64,000 bases of DNA from Phycisphaerae bacterium (GTDB lineage Bacteria; Planctomycetota; Phycisphaerae; SM23-33): assembly GCA_030745875.1 (NCBI GenBank), contig JASLNT010000039.1, forward strand, positions 20,992-84,991. Direction: 5' to 3'. Position numbers and translations under genes: made by a program. The notes beneath the pieces were generated by a model, which saw only the letters and a program-made list of their open reading frames with translations, did not search any database and was not told the origin of the DNA. This document shows positions 33,400 through 41,471 of this stretch, one piece after another; within the stretch, counting starts at the first letter, position 1, and each line of letters starts with the position of its first letter.

Positions 33400-36300
33400 T
33401 TACCTTTTCGGCGGGGCGGTTTCCCGGACCACTGCTCCGTAGCCCTTGGCGCCCTTGGTGTCTTCGCTGAGAATCAGGATCGAGAACTTTGCGACCTGGT
33501 CCAGTTCGTTGGTGTTCAGCGAAGTGTAATCGAATCGGCCTCTCAGGTCGGTGTATCCGTCCTTGTAGAAGCGGATCTGTCCGTTGTTCATCCGGGCGTA
33601 GACCTTCACGTAAACCTTGGGAAGAGGCTTGCCTGTTTCTGCGTTGGCGATCTTAACCTGCCCGTAATTGCTGATCACCTGCACTGACATCGAATTTGCG
33701 AAGTAGGCGTCGGACTTTCTTACGCCCGCCGCGACGATCTCGACCATAACGTTTTTGGTGGCGTATTTGTCAGGCAGCTTGAAGCTGTGTTTGCCCAGCT
33801 TGCCGTCGTCCACTTTCGGCAGGGCGACTTTGGCGGTCATATTCGGGCGTATCAGCGAGAACTGTCCGCCGTGCTCCTGAACGAAGGGATTGCGGCTGAA
33901 CAGCAGTTCGATGTCCATCGGGTAGTAGTTAACCGTGCATTCGGTGAGGTTCTGGTAGTTCAGCGTTACCTGATCGTCAACGATTTTCAGCTCAAAGCCC
34001 GGCTGGGACGCCGCCAGTTGGGTCTGGGTCTGCGTGCGGTCCTTGTCGTCTATGATCTTGATGTCCTCGCCTTCGAGTTCGTCGAGTTGGGCGGCGACGG
34101 CGGCGAACAGTTTCCGCCAGCGATCCACGCCGTGGTCGGCGTATTTCGTGGCGATAGCCCGCGCGACAGTGGGTTTGTCGTTGAAGAAGTCCATGTAGGC
34201 CGTGAAGTAATCGTATTGCAGAACGGTCTTGAGCTTCTTGATGTCGACAGCTTTGAAGAACTTGCGGGCTTCTTCGATCCTGTCCTGCAGCAGCATGTAG
34301 TAGGTGATCGCCATTTCGTCATCGTCGTCGAGTTTGGCCCGATAGGCCAGGATGTTCATCAGACGGTGATACTGCTGGCTGAATCGTTCGTTCAGTATCT
34401 TGCGTCGTTGGCTCAGGCGGTGGGCCCGGGCGTTGACCAGGGGAGAGTATTCAAGGTGCTGGTAGTAGTTGCGGACGACCGGGTCGATGTTGACCAGTTC
34501 GGATACTATGTACGGACCGCACTGGCGAAGGAACGAGTTGCTGTGCTGGAGATACTCGCGAATTACGCCCACGTCGTTGTGGCTGATTCCGTACGACCAG
34601 AGCGTGTGATGGTAAACGTGTCTCCGGGCCAGCAGCCCGATGATCTTCTGGAAGAAGTTCTTGTCTCCCATCCGCCAGGCGATCTGTTGGAGATCAACCC
34701 TTCCGATGTTTGCATCCTTGAGGAATTTGACGACGTCGTCCTGCGTGCCGTTTTGCGATATCCAGGCCCACGAGGTCTTGTCGATCTTGGTGAGTTTCGC
34801 CACGACGTTCAGCTTCGGGGCCTTGGCGGAGGTTACGAGTCGCCCGTTCTTGGCTACGTGTACGGGGAACTGGTCGAACTTGCCCGTGGCGGGGAAGTAG
34901 AAGAAGTAGTCGGTGGTCTGAGTGCGGTATGGTTGGAGGTCCACGTGGAGGCTCCTGGTCTTCTTCCCGTTCAGGACCGGTATGGCGCCGCGAGGAATCT
35001 GCAGAAGAATATCGAGCTTCTGGCGCGACGAAGTGGGATTGGTGACCACGACGTGGCAGCCGTATACGACGTACCTGAGGAACTCGTCGGTGACGTATTT
35101 GTCGAGTTTCTCACCGTTGACGTGCTTGTATCGCTCACCGTAACGGTAGAAATTCTGGCTGACGAGAATGGGCACCTTCGGTCCGTCGATCGGTTTGGCT
35201 TCCTCGATCTCCTTGTGGAAGATAATCATGTTTCCGGCGGTTTTGAGGTCGAGGCGCCCGGCGTCTCCGTGCTTGGTCTCGTGCTTTCCGCTTTCAAACG
35301 GGATGTCGAGCACGGCCAGCGCGAACATCATCTCGGGGAAGTTTCGCGTGGCTTCGGCGAGGTTCCTGGATACGAACGCCTTGTTTCCGCCCGCGTCGTG
35401 TTTGGCGTAATCTCTCCAGAATGCGTTTACGGTGATTAGCGAGGCGTTCTGCGACTCGATGGGCAGATGGTAGTAGTTGTTCTCGGCCCATTCCATCGTC
35501 TTGTCGAGTTTGCGGTACAGCTGTCGGACTTTGTCGCGTTTCCTGTTGTCTTTCGCGTAGTAATCCGCGAACTCACCCGGTCTGGCTGTCGACTGGGGTT
35601 TAGCCTTGCGCATGATGGATTTCTTGCTGGCGGCTATTACGGGTGGTTTCGGCCGTGGGGCTCTGGTTGGTCTCTTCCCGGGGGCCGCCGTGCCGGGCGC
35701 CGTCCTGACCATTTCCGAGTCGGCTCCCATTGCTTCGGTCAGTTTGTCGCCTATCCCCCGCCCGCGGTAACCCCTCCCGGCCCTGGTCCGTGAGGCCAGG
35801 GTCTTTTCGGCGGCTGCTATCAGACCGAGCGCGTCTCCGGTCTCGAGGCTGGATCCTTTCAGGGCGGTTCTGAACAGGTGGTTGAAGTGTTCGATATTCG
35901 GCGGGAGCAGATCGAACATATCGCCTACGTGGCGTGCGGTGTGGGCTCGCTCGGCCCGAATCCGCTGGGCCAGCAGTATTCGCTCGACCGTGTTAAGCTG
36001 CGCGAAGGCCCAGGGTTTGAGATAGGCGTTGACATTGTCGCCGATCAGCCAGCGATCCATGAACGTCTTGTCCTTCTTGTTTCGCAGATACGGCTGGATG
36101 GTCTTCTTGAAGAAGTCCGGGTCCTTTCGCATAAGGAAGTAGTTAAGCTCGTGGCAGGCGTACTTGGAGTAGAGTTCTCGCTTCTTGTCGGCCTTAAGCT
36201 TAGGCCAGCCCAGGATGAATCCGAATTCCTTGAGTGTGGAGTTTCCGCTCAGGGTAACCTGCAGCCCGTAAACCTTGCTCAGCGTGTCGTATAGTTCCAT

Positions 36301-39300
36301 GGGGCTGGTGGCGATGTCGGCCAGCACGAACTTCTCGCCCTTCAGCAGCGACGTGATTCGTTTCTGCTCGGCGAAGTGTTTGGTCGGGTCGAGCGCGACA
36401 ATCAGATCCTGCCTGCTGAATTTCGGTCTAGTCTCCGCCAGCGACAGTTCGCGGTAGACCGTGTTTTCCGGATCGACCGCTGCGATGCGGATATGCTGCC
36501 TTCCGCCGAGCGCGTCCAGCGGTATGGTCAGCACGCCGTCCTTGTCCGGTTGGAGGTTCAGCAGCACCGTCGATGCGTCAGCCAGGAAGTTCAGATTCGC
36601 GAAGTTCCCAGCCGGAAGGGCCTTTTCTCCCTTGCCGCCCGTTCCGAAGAAACCCGAAGCCGGTCCGCGTCCGTCGGCTCCGAAAGACGTTCCTCCAGCG
36701 GCGACTTGTACGCCGGCGTCGGTTTTGCGAATTGCCCACGGATTCAACAGAAGCGCCGGGCGTTTGAGCATGTTGCCCGGGAACTTCACCGCGTATTTGC
36801 GGTCGATGATGTATCGGTACTCGTCGCCGATATTCCGCCCGGTCAGATAGAGCGAGTCGAGTTTCGAGAGCTTCGCTCCGCCGGGATTGACGTATCCCAC
36901 CCGCGTGAGCTGCGAGTAGAGGGGGTATTCGGGCATGTAGCGTGCGGCTAGAACGTGGACGCGAGTGTACTTGCCCGAGTTCGCCAGTCGCACCGTGATA
37001 TTCTTCTTGTCGGCCTGGGTGGAGATGATCTGCAGCGGTTTGGCGTTGATGACCTGGAGTTGCCTGATGTCGCCCAGCACGTACCCCTGGTCGATCCTGC
37101 CGGCGGTCAGGCTGATTTTGACGTGCTGCTGTGAGTCTTTGAGCAGCAGATCGTAGTCGCCCGCAGGCAGGTCCTGGATAACCAGCATACCGTCCTTAAT
37201 GCTCGCCGCCGCCCGCCGGTCGGACAGATACGTTGAGCCAATGGTCTGCAGCAGGGATACTTCGCCCGCCGCCGCCGAAGTTGCTTTGCCCATGTAGGGC
37301 AGATAAAGCGGTTTGCCCGCCTGCCCGTGGACGACGTCGGCCTGTGTGTGACGGTCGCCCGGGAACCGCCACGTATGGCTCGTTCCCGCTGATCCGCGCG
37401 CTGTAATGTACGTGATCTCCGGGAGCCCGCCGAGTTGTATCCGCCCGGCGTCGTCGGTTTTCAGCGTGACGTTGACCGCCCGCTTGAAGTCACGGTGTTT
37501 TATGGTCAGATAGACAGGCTGGTCCATCTTGCGTTCGGCGGTTTTACCGCGCACTTCGAGAATGTACTTGCCCGATACGGTCATCAGGTGGAGGTCCTGG
37601 ACCTTCTCGGTGGCGTCCATTCCGTTCAGCGAGAACGACGCTCCGGCCGACAGGTTGTTCTTCTTGGCTTGCGACTTGTTGGCGACTTTGGCGGTCAGCG
37701 AGAAGCTGATCCGTCTGAGGTTTTCCGCCACGCGGAATTCGGTGGACGTTTCGCGATCTTCAAAGAGTTTGTAATCCTTGAATTTCTTGGTCGACGCCAC
37801 ACCGTCCTGGTCGACCGTTGTTATCGTAAGCGCCACATCCTCCAGGACCGACAGCGTAACCGGAACACCGTTCACGCGCAGCATCGGACGAACCATTACG
37901 TTTGCTTTCTTCTGCTGGAGGAGAGCCTCCCGGTCGACGTAGATCCCCGCCGTCAGGCGGTAGTTCTCCGAGAGGTGATTGAATGCGTCGAATGAGGTGA
38001 AACCCTTGTGGGCGATGATTATCTTCTGGCGTCGGGGGCTGTTCGAGAACGGAATGGTGATCAGACCGTCTTCGCCAGCGAGGTATTCCTGCCCGCCGAG
38101 CAGGATCTTTGCGCCGTTTAGCTTGCGATTATTCTCGTCGAGGATGGTGAATATCTGTCCTGCGACTGATGTTCGTACGAGGAAACGCAGTTTGCCCTTT
38201 CGCACAAGGAGGCGGCTGTTGCGGCCGTTTCCGATGAAGTCGATGACCCATACGCCCCGTCCGGTGAGCTTGTCGAACGTGAACGGTCTGGCGACGCGAT
38301 GGAACGGGGGATTCTTGTATGGAATGACCCTTTCCTCGTTTGCGACCAGTCCGTCCAGGTTGATGTCGGTCGTCACCTGCTTGCCGTACTTGCGGTAGTA
38401 ATTGTCGGTGTTTACCTGGTAGACCTTGACGATCAGGGTCTTTACGTTCTTGATGTGCATTCCAAGAGAGACCTTGTCGTTCGGTGCGAAGAAGGTCTTG
38501 TTGGTGTAGGCGAAGTCCAGATCGATACGCTCCCTGAGGGCTTTGATCTGCGAAGGGCTCAGCATCTTCTGCCACTTGGCTGCATCGCCGATGTTATTAA
38601 CGATCTTTGTTTCGGCGAAGACGTGCTTCAGATAGCTGTCGAGCAGGTACGTCAGATAGGTGTCGTAGGAGTCGGCTTTGACGAAGAAGTGCATCAGATA
38701 GCTTCTGATCAACGGTTCATCGTTGCCTACGGTCGGAAGGAGGGTTTGAGTGAAGAAGTTGCTTGCGAGGTTGATTCGATAGCGGCGGTTGATTTCGGAG
38801 TTGTAGTATTTGTAATTGGCGTACGAAGCGCTGCGGGGCAGCTTTATGTAAGTCATGAAGCGGTCGGCGTCGAACTTGCCCAGAGCACGGTCATGCACGA
38901 GCCTGTGGTGCAGCACGTGGGCCTTCAGCGAATTGAACGCGGGGGTCAGGCGGCTGATGAAGCTCCAGAGGCGGTCCAGATACGCCTGGCGGGCTTTGGC
39001 GTCGTGGCGCCAGTCGACGTCTACGCCGGGGCGAAGCTTGGCCAGGTACGCGTAAACGAATGATGTCTGCTTCAGCAGATCGGGCTTGAGCCTGATGCAT
39101 TCGTCGAGTTGGGCAAGCAGCATCTGGTTGTGTATCTTCAGCGAACCGAAACTCCTGGAGTAGCGTTTAGTGCTCAGGTCGTCGACGACGAGTTTCGGCA
39201 GGTTTGGATAGTCCGGGCGTTTCAAGCGGGCCAGGAGGTAATGGCGGCGGATCTCGTTGAGGTTGGTCGCGATCAGCCAGTCCAAGGCGCGGTCTTCGAA

Positions 39301-39774
39301 TCCGCCCAGAGAATCTCCGTTTTGCGCGTAAGCGATCCTGGTAAGAGCTCCCCTGGAGATCAAACCCTCATTGAGCTTCGATTTGAGATTGGTGGTTGTC
39401 TGGGCGGTCTGGCGTCGGTGGTTGAACAGCAGCCCCAAACGGCTCTTGATCAGGCGCAGCGAACCCTGCGGATCGTTCTTGTACTGCAGCAGCGCACGCC
39501 GGTTCTCCAGCATGACCGCGCGCGACGTCCGGCTGCCCTTGTGCTTGTCCAGCCAGGCCTTGAACGTTCTATCGAACTGGGCTTTCTGCCCGGTGTTCTG
39601 ATAGTGCAGGCAATGGTAGAAGTAATAATCATCCGTTCCGGGGATAAGCAGCTTAAGGGCTTCGGCTCGATCTTTCGCCAGGGCGAAATCTTCGACGTAT
39701 CCGATCTGCCCGGCCGAGCACAGGCTCGAAGCGAGCGATACCATAACTAGCGCGATAGTAAGAGCTTTGGACAT
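33400..39774 (-). CDS. Giant secreted protein with macroglobulin-like beta domains
   Basis: A 2124-residue exported protein. ATG 39774 follows AAGGAG; SKALTIALVMVSLASSLCSAG is the signal peptide. Residues about 40-450 are helical, TPR-like (DYYFYHCLHYQNTGQKAQF). From about 450 there are several beta-sandwich segments that recall alpha-2-macroglobulin MG domains (VSLGMHIKNVKTLIVKVYQ, KLTGRGVWVIDFIGNGRNSRL, FTILDENNRKLNGAKILLGG). I found no CxEQ thioester motif, so it is not a standard protease trap. A basic, low-complexity insert lies near 1340-1400 (APRPKPPVIAASKK), and the C-terminus returns to beta structure (YVKVYARMNNGQIRFYKDGY). A large envelope or surface scaffold is inferred. Confidence 0.75.
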   Translation of the reverse strand: MSKALTIALVMVSLASSLCSAGQIGYVEDFALAKDRAEALKLLIPGTDDYYFYHCLHYQNTGQKAQFDRTFKAWLDKHKGSRTSRAVMLENRRALLQYKNDPQGSLRLIKSRLGLLFNHRRQTAQTTTNLKSKLNEGLISRGALTRIAYAQNGDSLGGFEDRALDWLIATNLNEIRRHYLLARLKRPDYPNLPKLVVDDLSTKRYSRSFGSLKIHNQMLLAQLDECIRLKPDLLKQTSFVYAYLAKLRPGVDVDWRHDAKARQAYLDRLWSFISRLTPAFNSLKAHVLHHRLVHDRALGKFDADRFMTYIKLPRSASYANYKYYNSEINRRYRINLASNFFTQTLLPTVGNDEPLIRSYLMHFFVKADSYDTYLTYLLDSYLKHVFAETKIVNNIGDAAKWQKMLSPSQIKALRERIDLDFAYTNKTFFAPNDKVSLGMHIKNVKTLIVKVYQVNTDNYYRKYGKQVTTDINLDGLVANEERVIPYKNPPFHRVARPFTFDKLTGRGVWVIDFIGNGRNSRLLVRKGKLRFLVRTSVAGQIFTILDENNRKLNGAKILLGGQEYLAGEDGLITIPFSNSPRRQKIIIAHKGFTSFDAFNHLSENYRLTAGIYVDREALLQQKKANVMVRPMLRVNGVPVTLSVLEDVALTITTVDQDGVASTKKFKDYKLFEDRETSTEFRVAENLRRISFSLTAKVANKSQAKKNNLSAGASFSLNGMDATEKVQDLHLMTVSGKYILEVRGKTAERKMDQPVYLTIKHRDFKRAVNVTLKTDDAGRIQLGGLPEITYITARGSAGTSHTWRFPGDRHTQADVVHGQAGKPLYLPYMGKATSAAAGEVSLLQTIGSTYLSDRRAAASIKDGMLVIQDLPAGDYDLLLKDSQQHVKISLTAGRIDQGYVLGDIRQLQVINAKPLQIISTQADKKNITVRLANSGKYTRVHVLAARYMPEYPLYSQLTRVGYVNPGGAKLSKLDSLYLTGRNIGDEYRYIIDRKYAVKFPGNMLKRPALLLNPWAIRKTDAGVQVAAGGTSFGADGRGPASGFFGTGGKGEKALPAGNFANLNFLADASTVLLNLQPDKDGVLTIPLDALGGRQHIRIAAVDPENTVYRELSLAETRPKFSRQDLIVALDPTKHFAEQKRITSLLKGEKFVLADIATSPMELYDTLSKVYGLQVTLSGNSTLKEFGFILGWPKLKADKKRELYSKYACHELNYFLMRKDPDFFKKTIQPYLRNKKDKTFMDRWLIGDNVNAYLKPWAFAQLNTVERILLAQRIRAERAHTARHVGDMFDLLPPNIEHFNHLFRTALKGSSLETGDALGLIAAAEKTLASRTRAGRGYRGRGIGDKLTEAMGADSEMVRTAPGTAAPGKRPTRAPRPKPPVIAASKKSIMRKAKPQSTARPGEFADYYAKDNRKRDKVRQLYRKLDKTMEWAENNYYHLPIESQNASLITVNAFWRDYAKHDAGGNKAFVSRNLAEATRNFPEMMFALAVLDIPFESGKHETKHGDAGRLDLKTAGNMIIFHKEIEEAKPIDGPKVPILVSQNFYRYGERYKHVNGEKLDKYVTDEFLRYVVYGCHVVVTNPTSSRQKLDILLQIPRGAIPVLNGKKTRSLHVDLQPYRTQTTDYFFYFPATGKFDQFPVHVAKNGRLVTSAKAPKLNVVAKLTKIDKTSWAWISQNGTQDDVVKFLKDANIGRVDLQQIAWRMGDKNFFQKIIGLLARRHVYHHTLWSYGISHNDVGVIREYLQHSNSFLRQCGPYIVSELVNIDPVVRNYYQHLEYSPLVNARAHRLSQRRKILNERFSQQYHRLMNILAYRAKLDDDDEMAITYYMLLQDRIEEARKFFKAVDIKKLKTVLQYDYFTAYMDFFNDKPTVARAIATKYADHGVDRWRKLFAAVAAQLDELEGEDIKIIDDKDRTQTQTQLAASQPGFELKIVDDQVTLNYQNLTECTVNYYPMDIELLFSRNPFVQEHGGQFSLIRPNMTAKVALPKVDDGKLGKHSFKLPDKYATKNVMVEIVAAGVRKSDAYFANSMSVQVISNYGQVKIANAETGKPLPKVYVKVYARMNNGQIRFYKDGYTDLRGRFDYTSLNTNELDQVAKFSILILSEDTKGAKGYGAVVRETAPPKR

Positions 39775-39793
39775 TGCTGTCTCCTTTATTAAC

Positions 39794-39810
39794 ACCAATA
39801 GTTAATTGGT
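39794..39810. promoter_or_regulatory. Short palindrome upstream of the giant gene
   Basis: ACCAAT-AGTTA-ATTGGT lies 20 bases before the giant gene start, in the divergent region shared with the small gene at 40017. It could be a regulator site; no partner is identified. Confidence 0.35.
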
Positions 39811-40016
39811 TAGATGCGCCTGGGGGCGACAAGTTCCATTCTCGCGGTAAGAAAACCAGTTGCAAGAGAGTTTTTCTTGTCCGGGAATTTGCCCGGTCTA
39901 TTTCTGAATCTTAGCATACAGGTGTCTGAGAGGCTGTTTGGATTGCATCTGCGGCGGGCCGGTTTCTCTCCTTTCCCGGCTCGCCGCTCCTTTTTTATCT
40001 TTGGAGGCTGATGGGT

Positions 40017-40229
40017 ATGAGCGACGCAAACAAACTTCGGTTTTACATCGATCAAGCCATCATGACGCGCGATTATGCGGCGCTGGCGGCGTTTGAGGAC
40101 CGGTTGGCGATGATCGAGGAGTCCGGTTCCGGATTCCGCCAGGACGACGAAGGATCACCTGAGCGGTGCAAGCCTGAACAGGCGACATGGTTCAGTCTGT
40201 TCGGCGCCGAGTCCAAAGTGAATCCGTGA
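40017..40229 (+). CDS. Small hypothetical protein (70 residues)
   Basis: ATG 40017 has GGAGG nine bases upstream (an ATG at 40011 is too close to it). The N-terminal half looks like a genuine helical protein (KLRFYIDQAIMTRDYAALAAFEDRLAMIEE); the end is polar (GFRQDDEGSPERCKPEQ) and finishes WFSLFGAES. No signal peptide and no family recognised. Its last 75 bases overlap the convergent lipoprotein gene, which is unusual and leaves the C-terminus in doubt. Confidence 0.5.
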   Translation: MSDANKLRFYIDQAIMTRDYAALAAFEDRLAMIEESGSGFRQDDEGSPERCKPEQATWFSLFGAESKVNP

Positions 40230-41255
40230 AGTAGTCACGTAGATCGCCCCGTCCGGCCCGATGGCGAAACTGTCGGGCCAGGCCAGACGCTCGTCGGCGA
40301 CCACAGTCTCCAGAACTCTATCGGGGGTCAATCGCCTTATTGCGCTGTCTTCAATCGCCGAAAGATACAAGTTCCCATGTGGTCCGAACATTATCGCATC
40401 TGACGCTCCGCTGGCGCTCACCGGTTCGACTTGTGCGATCAGCTGGTCTTCGGTAAGGCGTTCGTCCCTCAGCCATTTTGTCTTAATCCTGTATAGATTC
40501 CGTCCGGTCAGCGCCTGGTAGTACAGATACTCTCCTTCGGCGTCGAGCGCCAATCCGTCGCAATGGACCTGCGGGCGAACCCCGCCGGGAATCCACTCCT
40601 TGCCCGCGATGGTCAGCGTGATGTCTTCCGACGCTGTCGAGTGGTGTGTGTCGAGCATGCGTCGGGCCTGCCCGGTCTTAAGGTCCACAACGACAATGGC
40701 GCCCACTCCGGATTCGCTGAGATATGCTGTTTTCAGTTTCGTATCGACGCGTATGTCGTTCAGATAGCTCTTGGGCGGAGCGATTGACCGGTCGAACCGT
40801 ATTGTTTGGGCGATTGTGTCTGTTTTCAGATCGACCTTGAGCAGCTTGGGTCCGCCCTTAACCACTCCGGAGAAGTTCGGATTGCCCGGATCCAGAATCC
40901 ACAGGAAATCATCCCGGTCAACGTAGACGCTCTGGACGCACACGAAATGTTCGCCCGGGGGATCCGACGGCGTCCATGCGTTCCATTTCTTGTTTGGATA
41001 GGGTATGATCTCGCCGTCGGGCGTAATCTCCCCGACTGAGATCGGGACCGAATCGGACCATCGCGGATAGTTAATGAATATTCGCCCTTCTTTTGAGATC
41101 GCAACGCCCGTCCACTGGCTTGTCGAGGCGGCTACCTCGGTGAGCGCCACCCGACCGGGTTCCAGTACGATCGGTCCTGATTTACAGCCGGTCAGCAAGA
41201 CGCACAGAACCGCAGGAGCAACGACCGCCTTCCACTTGAATGATCTGATACTCAT
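40155..41255 (-). CDS. Lipoprotein of the major royal jelly/yellow or SMP-30-like propeller type
   Basis: A 366-residue exported protein with lipobox LLTGC (Cys24). The mature part reads as a six-bladed propeller: QWTGVAISKEGRIFINYPRW, VYVDRDDFLWILDPGNPNF, YLNDIRVDTKLKTAYLSESG, HCDGLALDAEGEYLYYQALTG, and WPDSFAIGPDGAIYVTTSRIH match the royal-jelly/yellow pattern. Bacterial members are uncharacterised; relatives bind or hydrolyse small ligands such as lactones. ATG 41255 is followed directly by the signal. It is divergent from the hybrid histidine kinase and shares a 216-base promoter region with it. Confidence 0.82.
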   Translation of the reverse strand: MSIRSFKWKAVVAPAVLCVLLTGCKSGPIVLEPGRVALTEVAASTSQWTGVAISKEGRIFINYPRWSDSVPISVGEITPDGEIIPYPNKKWNAWTPSDPPGEHFVCVQSVYVDRDDFLWILDPGNPNFSGVVKGGPKLLKVDLKTDTIAQTIRFDRSIAPPKSYLNDIRVDTKLKTAYLSESGVGAIVVVDLKTGQARRMLDTHHSTASEDITLTIAGKEWIPGGVRPQVHCDGLALDAEGEYLYYQALTGRNLYRIKTKWLRDERLTEDQLIAQVEPVSASGASDAIMFGPHGNLYLSAIEDSAIRRLTPDRVLETVVADERLAWPDSFAIGPDGAIYVTTSRIHFGLGAEQTEPCRLFRLAPLR

Positions 41256-41471
41256 AACGTGTCCCTGATTCCAAGGTGTTCGATCGAACATAGCACCATT
41301 ATGCCCCGGCCCGGGCTTGCAGACAACAGGATTTTATATCGCCTGACGGAGGAAAACTGTTCCCCGTCCAGATGTGGGCCGATATACTATCGGACGTCGC
41401 AGAAGACTCCGTCGCAGCCGTTCCTTAGGCGCGCTGGCGGAACAGTTCCAATCCGGCGTAAAGGACCTGAC

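Noticed and set aside
33787-35439. 550-residue plus-strand ORF inside the giant gene
   Set aside because: Antisense shadow; Val/Leu/Glu-rich low-information sequence without domains.
33400-39774. Classical alpha-2-macroglobulin protease trap
   Set aside because: No CxEQ thioester motif found; only loose similarity of beta domains remains.
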